A stretch of DNA of 64,000 nucleotides. Origin: Saccharopolyspora rosea. GTDB taxonomy: Bacteria; Actinomycetota; Actinomycetes; Mycobacteriales; Pseudonocardiaceae. Where the stretch lies: contig NZ_CP102826.1 in the NCBI RefSeq assembly GCF_025643595.1, positions 4,526,001-4,590,000 on the forward strand. Direction: 5' to 3'. The notes under the pieces were generated by a model. The model ran no database searches. It was not told the origin of the DNA and saw nothing but the letters and a program-made list of their open reading frames with translations. The translations under genes were made by a program, and so were the position numbers. Shown here piece after piece: positions 43,046-51,442 of this stretch (the stretch's first letter is position 1; each line of letters starts with the position of its first letter).

Positions 43046-43237
43046 CTACGCGTCGAACGCGCCCGCCTTCACCGCCGCCACGAAGCCGCGGAACCGCGAC
43101 GACTCGAACACCAGTAACGCGCCTTCCGGATCCTTCGAATCACGCACCGCACGCACCCGAGGAACGTTCAAGGCGACCTCGACGCACGCGCCGCTGGCCC
43201 CGCCGCTGTAACTACTCTTCCGGAACTCGTACTCCAT
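43046..43237 (-). CDS. DUF397 protein
   Basis: A 63-residue DUF397 protein: FRKSSYSGGASGACVEVA at the start, VRDSKDPEGALLVFESSRF in the middle and a terminal helix FRGFVAAVKAGAFDA. DUF397 proteins are partners or ligands of the adjacent Scr1-type XRE regulators and are almost confined to actinobacteria. It begins 12 bp after the stop of such a regulator. Confidence 0.95.
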   Translation of the reverse strand: MEYEFRKSSYSGGASGACVEVALNVPRVRAVRDSKDPEGALLVFESSRFRGFVAAVKAGAFDA

Positions 43238-43249
43238 CCGTACCTCCGC

Positions 43250-44500
43250 TCAGGCAACGACGCCGACGAAATCGGCGAGTTCTCGGAGATCTCTCTTGAC
43301 CGACCGCCGTTCGCGTTGGAGCATCCCGCGCAGCATCGCGTGGACGCGTCCGGTGAACAGCAGCTGTTCAGGGGCGCATTCCCGGGCGTCCCGCAGGGAG
43401 TCCAGCGCCTCCCGGTAGTCGCGTCGCAGGTAGCGCGCCCACGCGACCGTGATCAGGTGGGAAACTCGCCGTTCGGCGAGTTCGGCGGGAAGGCGGTCCA
43501 GCGGCACCGAGTCCGCCAGGTCGACGGCCCGGCCCGGATCGCCCATCTCCAGCGCCAGCCACACGCGGTGGATCGCCACGTTGGTCGGTCCGAACGCCAG
43601 CCAGAAGTCATTGCGGTCCTCGCCGAGGCGTTCGGCGGTCCTGTCCACCTCGCGCAAGCAGTCCTGGGCAGTGGCGTGGTCGTTCGACGTCGCGGCGCCG
43701 ACGGCGCCTTTGAGCATCAGCGACCCGTAGACGCTCAGGTGTCCGGGGGTGGCGTTGCGGTCGCGCGCCCGCAACGCGTCCGCGGCCGCGATGGGCACCT
43801 CCGTCGATTCGCTGATCCGTCCGGCGTGGCGGAGCACGACGGCCAGCCGCCACGCGCCACCGGCGATGAGCAGCGGATCGTCGGTCTGCTCGGCCGCCGC
43901 CATCGACCGCTCCGCTGCGACCCAGGGCAGTCGCGACTCCCCCAGTCTGTCGAGCATTCCGCTGGTGACTCGGTAGACCAGCGCCTCCAGGCTCCTGGCC
44001 CGCCGCAGGGCCGCGTCGTCGTCCGCCTGCCGCACCGCGTGGTAGCTGTCGGCGATCATGTCGGGCACCAGGGGCGCCATGCGGGACCACTGCTCGGTCT
44101 GGGAGCAGACGTAGGCGACCGAAATCCGCCGTCGCAGATCCTCCAGGTCGACCACGTCACGCTCGGGAACGCCGACAAGCGAGGCCATCCCGTCGTACCG
44201 CAGCATGGCCGTCTCGATCGCGGGCACCGCGTCGGGCGCGGTCCCGACCGTGCCGTTCGCGGTCTGTCGCGGCGTCGCATGGAAAGGGCCGGGGAGCAGC
44301 TTGGTGGGTTCGATCCTGAGCGCGTCCGCCACCTGGCGAATCACCGACAATCTGTCCAGATCGCGGGCGCCCCGTTCGATCTGCGACAACCATTCCTCGG
44401 AGCGCCCGAGCAAGCCTGACAGAACTGCCTGGCTGTAGCCGCGCCGACGGCGGTAATAGGCAATTCGTTCGCCTACCGTCGCGTCGTCCCCAATACGCAT
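43250..44500 (-). CDS. XRE-family regulator with TPR-like C-terminus
   Basis: A 416-residue regulator. The HTH is GERIAYYRRRRGYSQAVLSGLLGRSEEWLSQIERG (residues about 10-43). The long C-terminal part is all-helical with TPR-like repeats (AGGAWRLAVVLRHAGRISES, WLALEMGDPGRAVDLADS, VAWARYLRRDYREALDSLRDA), suggesting peptide or protein sensing. DUF397 follows in the same operon. The start MRIGDD at 44500 is right for the family; upstream codons are not. A 17-bp inverted repeat at 44534 probably controls it. Confidence 0.9.
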   Translation of the reverse strand: MRIGDDATVGERIAYYRRRRGYSQAVLSGLLGRSEEWLSQIERGARDLDRLSVIRQVADALRIEPTKLLPGPFHATPRQTANGTVGTAPDAVPAIETAMLRYDGMASLVGVPERDVVDLEDLRRRISVAYVCSQTEQWSRMAPLVPDMIADSYHAVRQADDDAALRRARSLEALVYRVTSGMLDRLGESRLPWVAAERSMAAAEQTDDPLLIAGGAWRLAVVLRHAGRISESTEVPIAAADALRARDRNATPGHLSVYGSLMLKGAVGAATSNDHATAQDCLREVDRTAERLGEDRNDFWLAFGPTNVAIHRVWLALEMGDPGRAVDLADSVPLDRLPAELAERRVSHLITVAWARYLRRDYREALDSLRDARECAPEQLLFTGRVHAMLRGMLQRERRSVKRDLRELADFVGVVA

Positions 44501-44533
44501 GTCCCCAGGATACGAACCGCCCCAAAAGAATGA

Positions 44534-44550
44534 CCCAACAAAACGTTGGG
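44534..44550. promoter_or_regulatory. operator-like inverted repeat
   Basis: CCCAAC-AAAAC-GTTGGG, perfect 6-bp arms, in the 118-bp divergent gap between the XRE gene and the 44619 gene. Confidence 0.6.
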
Positions 44551-44618
44551 GTGTTCCTCGCGGCCCCTCAATACCGTTCGACCTGTCCAGCGGCGATCCG
44601 GACAGGAAGAGGAGGACC

Positions 44619-45110
44619 ATGGAACATCCTGACGACGGCCCCGCCCCCACCGCGCGGACGCGGTGCTTCCGCCTCCGGGCCGACAGGGTCCGGCGGGCGG
44701 TGCGGCTCACGCACTACCTGCGGGAGGTGGCCGAGGACGGGTCGTTGCGCTCGTGGTGCCCGACGCGGTTCGACGCGGCGGACGTCGAGTGGTGCGCGGA
44801 ACCGGGCAAGGCCGCCCGCGGCGATCTGGTGGAGGCCGGACCTCCTTGCGTCATCTGCCTTTTCACCGTCGTCGCCAGGACGCCGCGCCCGGCCCGGCCG
44901 CCCACCTCCTTCCCCGCTCGGGTGCGCCAGGACACGAAGATCTCCCTGCTGCTGGTCGCCGCGCGCACGCACCTGGAGAACACCCGAACAGCCGTCGACA
45001 GCGGCGACGCCTCACCCGAGGACCTGTTGACCCTCGCGACGTTCCTCGGCTCGCTGTCCGCGCAGATCCAGACCACCACCCGGGACCTCGTCGACCAGAT
45101 GCGTCGATGA
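44619..45110 (+). CDS. hypothetical protein with Cys motifs
   Basis: A 163-residue protein divergent from the XRE/DUF397 operon. The first half has a basic patch (RCFRLRADRVRRAVRLTHYLREV) and Cys residues in WCPTRF, WCAEPG and PPCVIC that could bind zinc. The second half is a likely coiled-coil helix pair (LLVAARTHLENTRTAVDSG, LATFLGSLSAQIQTTTRDLVDQMRR). GAGGAGG stands 4 bases before the ATG. The family is not known to me; the context suggests control by the XRE protein. Confidence 0.7.
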   Translation: MEHPDDGPAPTARTRCFRLRADRVRRAVRLTHYLREVAEDGSLRSWCPTRFDAADVEWCAEPGKAARGDLVEAGPPCVICLFTVVARTPRPARPPTSFPARVRQDTKISLLLVAARTHLENTRTAVDSGDASPEDLLTLATFLGSLSAQIQTTTRDLVDQMRR

Positions 45111-45141
45111 CGTCCACGTCGCCACGACCGAAAGGCGTTCC

Positions 45142-45386
45142 ATGACCAGGCACGTGCATCTCTCCGTCGAGACGACGCAGGAGATCCCGCCCGTGGTCCA
45201 CTCCGCAGCGACCACGTCCACGTCTGGAGCACGGATCCGCTGCTGATCGGCGGGGTTCCGGCGACGCGGTGGCACTGCGAACAAGCCGGGGACGACTCCG
45301 AGGACGTGGTCACGGTGCAGCCACCGCCGCCGGTGCGCGGTCGCCGGTTCCTCGCCCGGATCCGCGACGCGCTGCGGCGGATCTGA
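45142..45386 (+). pseudogene. small hypothetical gene with frameshift
   Basis: An ATG at 45142 behind GAAAGG opens MTRHVHLSVETTQEIPPVVHS, then runs out of frame and stops at 45245. A shift of frame near 45205 continues SDHVHVWSTDPLLIGGVPAT, RWHCEQAGDDSEDVVTVQ and a basic tail ending ARIRDALRRI at 45386. The joined protein would be about 80 residues. One base seems lost. It lies 31 bp after the 44619 gene and is probably its operon partner. No family recognised. Confidence 0.5.
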
Positions 45387-45489
45387 CCGTGCTGACCAGG
45401 ATTCCGCCCCGCCGCCTGACCGGGCGGCAAGCACGCTGGCGGCGTGGTCGGTCACCGGCAAAGCCACCACCCTGGCCACGCCGCTCCTG

Positions 45490-45499
45490 CCCCCCCCCC
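45490..45499. repeat. homopolymer of ten C
   Basis: C10 run in a non-coding stretch; a likely site of sequence or replication slippage. Confidence 0.7.
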
Positions 45500-45565
45500 G
45501 ACGCGACCAGGTTTCCCGCGACGAAACCGAGGAATCCGCGCTGCACGGCTGAGAATCACGTGTCC

Positions 45566-45578
45566 ATCCACTATGGAC
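45566..45578. repeat. interspersed palindrome copy
   Basis: ATCCACTATGGAC, a variant 59 bp beyond the stop of the leftward mini zinc-ribbon gene. Confidence 0.4.
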
Positions 45579-45636
45579 ACCAGAGGTGGCGGTGCAGTTC
45601 CGCGGCGCGAGGGCGCGGTGCTGCGCGCACCACCGG

Positions 45637-45843
45637 TCACACCGGCGGCTGGATGCCCGGCAGCATCCCGCTGCCGTCGCACTGCGGGCAGGTCCGCCAC
45701 TCGGCCATGGTCATCCCGGTCTCCGTCTGCTCGGTGGCCTGCACCACGTAGATCCTGGGGTTGCTGAGCTTGCGCATGCCGCCGCAGGTGAAGCAGAGGG
45801 TGTTCGGTCCGTGCGCGAGGGGTCGCCCAGTCTCGTCTGTCAC
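45637..45843 (-). CDS. mini zinc-ribbon protein
   Basis: A 68-residue protein with two CxxC knuckles: CFTCGG near residue 18 and CPQCDGSG near 55, the second like the DnaJ central repeat. About 35 residues separate them, including IYVVQATEQTETGMTMAEW. It probably binds one zinc. The GTG at 45843 lacks a good ribosome site and may be read from the upstream gene, 11 bp away. Function unknown. Confidence 0.7.
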   Translation of the reverse strand: MTDETGRPLAHGPNTLCFTCGGMRKLSNPRIYVVQATEQTETGMTMAEWRTCPQCDGSGMLPGIQPPV

Positions 45844-45854
45844 GGGCGCAAGTC

Positions 45855-46043
45855 TTACACCGGCGGCCAGAAGCGCTGGGTGTGCCCCTCCGGCTTGTCC
45901 CGGCAGTACGGGCAGCGACCCGGTGCGATGACAGTGGACACCTCGCCGGTGCTCAGCCGCATCATCATGCGCGCCCGGTTGATCAGACCCGTTCCGTCGC
46001 ACGCCTGGCACGACACCTCGATGTTCGGTTCGCGTTCGGACAT
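45855..46043 (-). CDS. mini zinc-ribbon protein
   Basis: A 62-residue paralogue-like protein: CQACDGTGLI near residue 12 and CPYCRDKPEGHTQRFW near 45, again two CxxC knuckles with a DnaJ-like first one. The spacer MMMRLSTGEVSTVIAPG is Met-rich at its start. GGGGAGGGGG stands before the ATG at 46043. It forms a two-gene unit with the next mini zinc-ribbon gene. Confidence 0.72.
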   Translation of the reverse strand: MSEREPNIEVSCQACDGTGLINRARMMMRLSTGEVSTVIAPGRCPYCRDKPEGHTQRFWPPV

Positions 46044-46139
46044 GATCGTCCCCCTCCCCGACGGGGTCTCCCGCGGCCGACGCCACCGCCTCCGGGGAAC
46101 GATACGTGCTGCCGATGCGGCCGTCACGCCGCGCGACGG

Positions 46140-46799
46140 CTACCCCCGCCACAGGTAGCGGTGTTCGGGTCGGCCGGTGGTGCCGTAGCGCAGGGTCATC
46201 CGCGCCTGGCCGTCCTCGGCGAGGGCGGCCAGGTAGCGCTGGGCGGTCGCCCGGGAGATGCCCAGCTCCGCGGCGATCGAGGACGCCGAGCGGGGCCGGT
46301 CGGCGGCGCGCAGCGCGTTGGCGACCAGCGTCGCGGTGACCGAGGAGTGCCCCTTGGGCAGCGGCGGCCGGTCGCCCTCGTGCAGCAGGCGCATCGCCTG
46401 GTCGATCTCGTCCTGGGTGACCGCGCGGTCGCTCTGGCCGAGGTGGCGGTGGTAGCGGGCGTAGGCGAGCAGGCGGTCCCGCAGCTGCTCGGCCGTGAAC
46501 GGTTTGACCAGGTAGTTCAACGCTCCGGCGGCCAGCGCCGCGCGGACCGAGGCGGCGTCCGAGGCGGCCGTGAGCATGATCGCGTCGGCGCGCAGCTCGG
46601 CCAGCAGCTCGGCGCCGGAGCAGTCGGGCAGGTAGTCGTCGAGCAGCACGAGTTCGACCGGGTGCTCGGCCAGCAGCGCCCGCGCCTCGGCTCCGGAGTG
46701 GGCGGTGCCGACGACCCGGTAGTCCGGGACCCGCTCGGTGAAGTCGGCGTGCACCCGCGCCACGCGGAAGTCGTCCTCGACCACCAGGACCCGGATCAC
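46140..46799 (-). CDS. CitB/DcuR-type response regulator
   Basis: A 219-residue regulator. The receiver domain (residues 1-120) has the acidic pocket EDD at 8-10, phospho-acceptor Asp54 in LLDDYLPD, Thr in MLTAAS and Lys in LVKPF. The output domain (about 150-215) is a winged/IclR-like HTH: SASSIAAELGISRATAQRYLAALAEDGQ. Its GTG overlaps the kinase TGA (GTGA), so the pair is co-translated. It likely controls the divergent ABC transporter. Confidence 0.92.
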   Translation of the reverse strand: MIRVLVVEDDFRVARVHADFTERVPDYRVVGTAHSGAEARALLAEHPVELVLLDDYLPDCSGAELLAELRADAIMLTAASDAASVRAALAAGALNYLVKPFTAEQLRDRLLAYARYHRHLGQSDRAVTQDEIDQAMRLLHEGDRPPLPKGHSSVTATLVANALRAADRPRSASSIAAELGISRATAQRYLAALAEDGQARMTLRYGTTGRPEHRYLWRG

Positions 46800-48391
46800 G
46801 ACCCGCTCACCCCGCCCCGACCCGCGAGCACCTCGGGCAGCCACGCGACGAACACCGCCCCGTGCTCGTCGCCCCCGGCGTCGGCCAGCGACACGTCGCC
46901 GCCCAGCGACCGGGCCGCCTGCCGGGCCAGCACCAGTCCCATCCCCCTGCCCTCTTCCTCCCTCGTGGACACACCATCGCCGAACACGGACTCTCCCAAG
47001 GATTCCGGGACACCGTCTCCAGTGTCCACAACGGACATGTGCAGCGCGGCACCGTCGGCGAGCAGGTCCACCTCGACGGCGGCCGGGCGGCGGGCGCCCA
47101 ACCGGGCCGCCTCCAGGGCGTTGTCCACGAGGTTGCCCAGCACGGTGGTGACCTCGACCGGGGTGACCACCCGGCTCGGCACCCAGCTGGTCTCGCCGAC
47201 CCGCAGGCTGACGCCCTTCTCCTGCGCGCTGGCCGTCTTCGCGGCCAGGAACGCGCGCAGGTAGGGGTCGGCGACCGCGTCGGCGTGGACGTCCAGCGGC
47301 GCGCTGGAGTGCAGGGCCTGCAAGTACTCCACGGCCTCCTGGTGGTGTCCGGTCTGCAACAGGCCGGACAGGGTGTGCAGGCGGTTGGTGAACTCGTGGC
47401 GCTGGGCGCGCAGCGCATCGGTCAGCTTGCGCACCGAGTCCAGCTCCCGGGTCAGCGTCTCCAGGTCCGTGCGGTCGCGCAGGCTCAGCACGCTGCCGAG
47501 GTTGCGGCCGTTGCGGGTGACCGGTCGGTGGTTGGCCACCAGCACCCGCTCCCCCGCCACCGCGAGGAGGTTCCCGGCCGGTCGCCGGTCGGCGAGCAGG
47601 GCGCGCAACCGGGCGGGCAGCCGCAGGTCGGCCACCGGAGTGCCCGGCCGGACGCTGGTGCCCAGCAACCGCCCGGCCTCGGTGTTGCACACCGAGACGC
47701 GCTTGTCCGCGTCCACCGCGAGCACGCCCTCCCCCACGGCGTGCAGCACCGCTTCGTGCTCCTGGACCAGCTCGGTCAGCTCGTGCGGTTCGAGTCCCAG
47801 CGTGCGGCGTTTGAGCAGGCGGGTGAGCAGCATCGACCCGACCACGCCCAGCAGCAGCGCCCCGCCGGTGAAGACCGCGGCGTTGCCGAGCATGCGCAGC
47901 CGGGCCGCGTCGATCTCGCCCGCGTCGAACCCGACGCTGACCTCGCCGACGATCCGCCCGGCGCGGTCGCGCAGCGGCACCTTGCCGCGCGCGGACATCC
48001 CCAGCGACCCGCGTTGCAGGTTGACCACCTCCCGCCCGGCCAGCGCCGCCCACGGGTCGGTGCTGACCGGTTTGCCGATCGCGGCCGGGTTCGGGTGCGC
48101 CAGCCGGATGCCGCGCTCGTCGGTGACGACGACGAACAGCGCACCGGTCGCCAGCCGCGCCCGTTCGGCGCGTCCCCGCACGTCCGGGTCGTCGCGGGCG
48201 ACGGCGTCGCCGAGGTCCGGATCGGAGGCCACCGCCCGCGCGACGCCGAGCGCGCGCTGGCCGTACTGCGCGACCAGGTCGCTTTCCAGCAGCGAGGCGG
48301 CGAGCACGAACCCGATGCCGGCCACCACCGCGATCAGCGCGATCTGCAGTGCGAGGACCTGCCGGACCAGCGGCACCGGGCGAGAGGACAT
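46796..48391 (-). CDS. CitA/DcuS-type sensor histidine kinase
   Basis: A 531-residue membrane sensor. Helix 1 (VLALQIALIAVVAGIGFVLAAS) and helix 2 (AAVFTGGALLLGVVGSMLLTRLL, near 190) bracket a periplasmic Cache-like domain with the family's VSTDPWAALAGREVVNLQRGSLG and VPLRDRAGRIVGEVSVGF. A cytoplasmic PAS domain follows. The SpoB-like H-box has His332 in RHEFTNRLH. The ATPase has NLVDNALEA, DTGDGVP and GRGMGLVLA. Relatives sense citrate, C4-dicarboxylates or other organic acids. ATG at 48391; divergent from an ABC operon. Confidence 0.93.
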   Translation of the reverse strand: MSSRPVPLVRQVLALQIALIAVVAGIGFVLAASLLESDLVAQYGQRALGVARAVASDPDLGDAVARDDPDVRGRAERARLATGALFVVVTDERGIRLAHPNPAAIGKPVSTDPWAALAGREVVNLQRGSLGMSARGKVPLRDRAGRIVGEVSVGFDAGEIDAARLRMLGNAAVFTGGALLLGVVGSMLLTRLLKRRTLGLEPHELTELVQEHEAVLHAVGEGVLAVDADKRVSVCNTEAGRLLGTSVRPGTPVADLRLPARLRALLADRRPAGNLLAVAGERVLVANHRPVTRNGRNLGSVLSLRDRTDLETLTRELDSVRKLTDALRAQRHEFTNRLHTLSGLLQTGHHQEAVEYLQALHSSAPLDVHADAVADPYLRAFLAAKTASAQEKGVSLRVGETSWVPSRVVTPVEVTTVLGNLVDNALEAARLGARRPAAVEVDLLADGAALHMSVVDTGDGVPESLGESVFGDGVSTREEEGRGMGLVLARQAARSLGGDVSLADAGGDEHGAVFVAWLPEVLAGRGGVSGS

Positions 48392-48551
48392 GCGCGGAAC
48401 CGTACCCCGCGAGCAGAACGCGCAGAACCACGAGAAAAACGCGAAAGGAGAACAACGCGGACAAACCTTCGCCCGCGGTCGTCGATCACTTAGCGTCTGC
48501 CGCCAACGAAACACCCCGTTCACACAGCATGTGACCTTGAGGAGGCCGGGG

Positions 48552-49358
48552 ATGGACGATCCGGTGATCGAGCTGCGCGGCGCCACCAAGCGCTTCCGCG
48601 GCGCGACCGGTGGCGTGCACACCGCGGTGCGCGACCTGACCCTGTCGGTCGGCCGGGGCGAGTTCGTCGCCGTGGTGGGTCCGACCGGGTGCGGCAAGTC
48701 GACGACGCTGTCGCTGGTGTCCGGGCTGGAACCGCCGTCGGAGGGCGAGGTGCTGGTCACCGGGCGGCCGGTGCGCGGCATCCCGGACGGCATCGGCTAC
48801 ATGTTCCAGAACGACGCCGTGCTGCCGTGGCGGTCGGTGCTGGACAACGTCGCCGCCGGCCCGCGCTACCGGGGCTCCTCCCGCGCCGCCGCGCGGGAGA
48901 AGGCCCGGGGCTGGGTGGGGCGCGTCGGCCTGGCCGGGTTCGAGAAGTACTACCCGCACCAGCTCTCCGGCGGCATGCGCAAACGCGTCGCGCTCGCCCA
49001 GACGCTGGTCAACGAACCGTCGATCCTGTTGATGGACGAACCGTTCAGCGCGCTGGACGTGCAGACCCGCGCGCTCATGCAGGACGAACTGCTGCGGTTG
49101 TGGTCGGGCACCGGCGCGGCGGTGGTGTTCGTGACGCACGACCTGGAGGAGGCGGTCGCGCTGGCCGACCGGGTGGTCGTGATGACCGCGTCGCCCGCCA
49201 CCGTCAAGGCGTCCTTCGACATCCCGCTGCCCCGCCCCCGCGACGTGGAGGAACTCCGGCTGACGCCCGAGTTCCTGGACCGCTACCGCGAGGTGTGGGA
49301 CTCGCTGCGCGAGGAAGTGGCCAAGAGCCGGGAGAGGAGTGCCCAGCGTGTCGCCTGA
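48552..49358 (+). CDS. NitT/TauT-family ABC transporter ATPase
   Basis: A 268-residue ATPase with Walker A GPTGCGKST (residues about 43-51), Q-loop FQNDAVLPW, signature LSGGMRKRVALAQ, Walker B ILLMDEPFSALD and H-loop THD. The QNDAVLPWRSV pattern is typical of the nitrate/sulphonate/taurine subfamily. GGAGG stands 6 bases before the ATG. A TAGCGT -10 box (48491-48496) with a poor -35 may be the promoter. Followed by permease (11-bp overlap) and lipoprotein genes. Confidence 0.94.
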   Translation: MDDPVIELRGATKRFRGATGGVHTAVRDLTLSVGRGEFVAVVGPTGCGKSTTLSLVSGLEPPSEGEVLVTGRPVRGIPDGIGYMFQNDAVLPWRSVLDNVAAGPRYRGSSRAAAREKARGWVGRVGLAGFEKYYPHQLSGGMRKRVALAQTLVNEPSILLMDEPFSALDVQTRALMQDELLRLWSGTGAAVVFVTHDLEEAVALADRVVVMTASPATVKASFDIPLPRPRDVEELRLTPEFLDRYREVWDSLREEVAKSRERSAQRVA

Positions 49359-50226
49359 ACGCACCGGGAACACCGCGCTCGCCGAACTCACCGCGAGCGC
49401 CGAGACCCCGACCCCCGACCCCAAGGCGGCGTTGCGGCGCCGCCGGGCCACCGTCTGGGCGGTCCGCGTGCTGCTCGTCGTGCTGTGGCTGGGCTCGTGG
49501 GAGCTCACCGTCACCTACTGGATCGACCCGTTCTTCTACTCCAAGCCGTCGCTGGTGTTCGCCAAGCTCGTCGAGTGGTTCACCGCGGGCACCAGCCAGG
49601 GCAGCATCTGGGAGAACATCCTGGTGACGCTCCAGGAGTCGGTGAGCGGTTTCGCGCTCGGCGCGCTCGCTGGGATCGTGCTGGGCATCCTGCTCGGGCG
49701 CAGCCACCTGCTCGCCGACATCTGCGCGCCGTTCATCAAGGCCGCCAACGCGGTTCCGCGCATCGTGCTGGCGGCGCTGTTCGTCATCTGGTTCGGGCTG
49801 GGGATGTCGTCGAAGATCGCCACCGCGTTCGTGCTGGTGTTCTTCGCGGTGTTCTTCAACGCCTTCCAGGGCGCGCGCGAGGTCGACCGCAACCTGGTGA
49901 ACAACGCCCGCATCCTCGGGGCGAGCCGCGCGCAGGTGCTGACGACGATCGTGGTGCCCAGCGCGACGTCGTGGATCCTCGCTTCGCTGCACTCGGCGTT
50001 CGGTTTCGCCCTGATCGGTGCGGTGGTCGGTGAGTTCACCGGCGCCGACCGCGGTCTGGGTCTGCTGATCAACCGCGCCCAGGGCATGTTCGACGCCGCT
50101 GGGATCTACGCGGGCATGATCGTCATCACCGTGCTCGCCCTGGTCGCCGAGGCCGTTTTGACCTGGCTGGAGAACCGGCTGCTGCGCTGGCGTCCGTCCA
50201 CAGTGTCCACCGATCCGCAGATCTGA
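49348..50226 (+). CDS. NitT/TauT-family ABC permease
   Basis: A 292-residue, six-helix permease with the EAA loop (ARILGASRAQVLTTIVVPSATSWILASL, near residue 185) and VPRIVLAALFVIWFGLG typical of SsuC/TauC-like proteins. The GTG at 49348 is preferred over one at 49339 because GGAGAGGAG then sits 8 bases upstream. A variant palindrome lies in its last codons. Confidence 0.93.
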   Translation: MSPERTGNTALAELTASAETPTPDPKAALRRRRATVWAVRVLLVVLWLGSWELTVTYWIDPFFYSKPSLVFAKLVEWFTAGTSQGSIWENILVTLQESVSGFALGALAGIVLGILLGRSHLLADICAPFIKAANAVPRIVLAALFVIWFGLGMSSKIATAFVLVFFAVFFNAFQGAREVDRNLVNNARILGASRAQVLTTIVVPSATSWILASLHSAFGFALIGAVVGEFTGADRGLGLLINRAQGMFDAAGIYAGMIVITVLALVAEAVLTWLENRLLRWRPSTVSTDPQI

Positions 50227-50350
50227 GGGTCTGCCTTCGAACTCGTTGTGGGTAGCGGTGCCGGTTGCTCGCGTACTCACCGAAAGAGGAAGCGGCTGGC
50301 GCCGCTTACCACGCCCCGTCGGAACCAACTCCAAAGACAAGCACTGAGCG
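50227..50350. repeat. dispersed repeat inside the ABC operon
   Basis: CTTCGAACTCGTTGTGGGTAG, ACTCACCGAAAGAGGAAGCG and a GGCTGGCGCCGC hairpin, ending CCAAAGACAAGCACTGAGC. It separates the permease gene from the binding-protein gene. Confidence 0.65.
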
Positions 50351-50363
50351 AAGGAGCGTCACG

Positions 50364-51386
50364 ATGCGTTTCCGGGCCACGGCGGCACTCGTGCTCGCCA
50401 CCGTCACCGCGCTGACCGCCACCGCCTGCCGCGATTCGCGCACCGCCGACGGCGGTCCCGTGCGGCTCATGGTCGGCGGCATCGAGAAGGTCATCTACCT
50501 GCCGGCCAAGCTCGCCGACCAGCTCGGCTACTTCCGCCAGGAAGGACTGGACGTCCAGCTGTCCACCGAACCGGCGGGCGCGACCGCGGAGAACTCCCTG
50601 ATCTCCGGCGACGTGCAGGGCGTCGTCGGCTTCTACGACCACACCATCGACCTGCAGACCAAGGGCAAGTGCATCCAGAGCGTGGTGCAGATGTCCGACG
50701 TGCCCGGCGAGGCGGAGATGGTCAGCACCCGCCCCGACGCGCCCCGCAGCCCGGCCGAGTTCGCGGGCAAGCGGCTCGGCGTGACCAGCCCGGGTTCGTC
50801 CACCGACTTCCTCACCCAGGCGCTGGCCACCCGCAACGGCGTGGACACGCACGCCTACACCACGGTCAAGGCCGGTGCCGGGCAGACGTTCATCGCCGCG
50901 CTGACCAACGGCCAGATCGACGGGGGCATGACCACCGACCCGACCATCAACCAGCTCACCTCCACCGGCCAGGGCCGGATCCTCGCGGACATGCGCACCG
51001 AGGACGGCACCAAGGCGGCGCTGGGCGGGCTGTACCCGTCGACGTCGCTGTACATGGAGTGCGGCTACGTCGCCCAGCACAAGCAGACCGCGCAGAAGCT
51101 GGCCAACGCGCTGGTGAAGACGCTGCGCTACATCAACACGCACTCGGCGGAGGACATCGCCGCCAAGATGCCCCCGGACTACGCCTCCGGTGGCCGCGAC
51201 CTGTACGTCAAGTCCATCAACGACACCAAGGCGATGTTCAACTCCGACGGGAAGATGAAGCCCGAGGGCGCCCGCAACGTGCTCGACGTGCTGGGCGAGT
51301 CGTCGCCGAGCGTCCGCCCGAAGAAGGACCAGATCGACCTGTCCCGCACCTACACCACGGAGTTCGTCGACCGGGTCGCCCCCTGA
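50364..51386 (+). CDS. NitT/TauT-family substrate-binding lipoprotein
   Basis: A 340-residue lipoprotein: signal with LTATAC lipobox near residue 22, then a periplasmic-binding fold (VGGIEKVIYLPAKLADQLGYF, GKRLGVTSPGSSTDFLTQALATRNGVD, NGQIDGGMTTDPTINQL). The GxTSPGSSTD segment is the anion or substrate loop region of the SsuA/THI5-like family. It delivers ligand to the permease encoded just upstream. The ligand is unknown; the divergent CitA-type sensor suggests an organic acid. Confidence 0.92.
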   Translation: MRFRATAALVLATVTALTATACRDSRTADGGPVRLMVGGIEKVIYLPAKLADQLGYFRQEGLDVQLSTEPAGATAENSLISGDVQGVVGFYDHTIDLQTKGKCIQSVVQMSDVPGEAEMVSTRPDAPRSPAEFAGKRLGVTSPGSSTDFLTQALATRNGVDTHAYTTVKAGAGQTFIAALTNGQIDGGMTTDPTINQLTSTGQGRILADMRTEDGTKAALGGLYPSTSLYMECGYVAQHKQTAQKLANALVKTLRYINTHSAEDIAAKMPPDYASGGRDLYVKSINDTKAMFNSDGKMKPEGARNVLDVLGESSPSVRPKKDQIDLSRTYTTEFVDRVAP

Positions 51387-51388
51387 CG

Positions 51389-51401
51389 ACCACTGTGGAC
51401 C
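51389..51401. repeat. interspersed palindrome copy
   Basis: GACCACTGTGGAC, starting 3 bp after the stop of the binding-protein gene. Confidence 0.6.
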
Positions 51402-51442
51402 GATCGGGGCGGGGGCGCCGGGCGTCCCCGCCCCGGTCGCGG

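Noticed and set aside
45012..45479. A 155-codon leftward frame
   Set aside because: Antisense to the 44619 gene and its frameshifted partner, with no ribosome site or domain.
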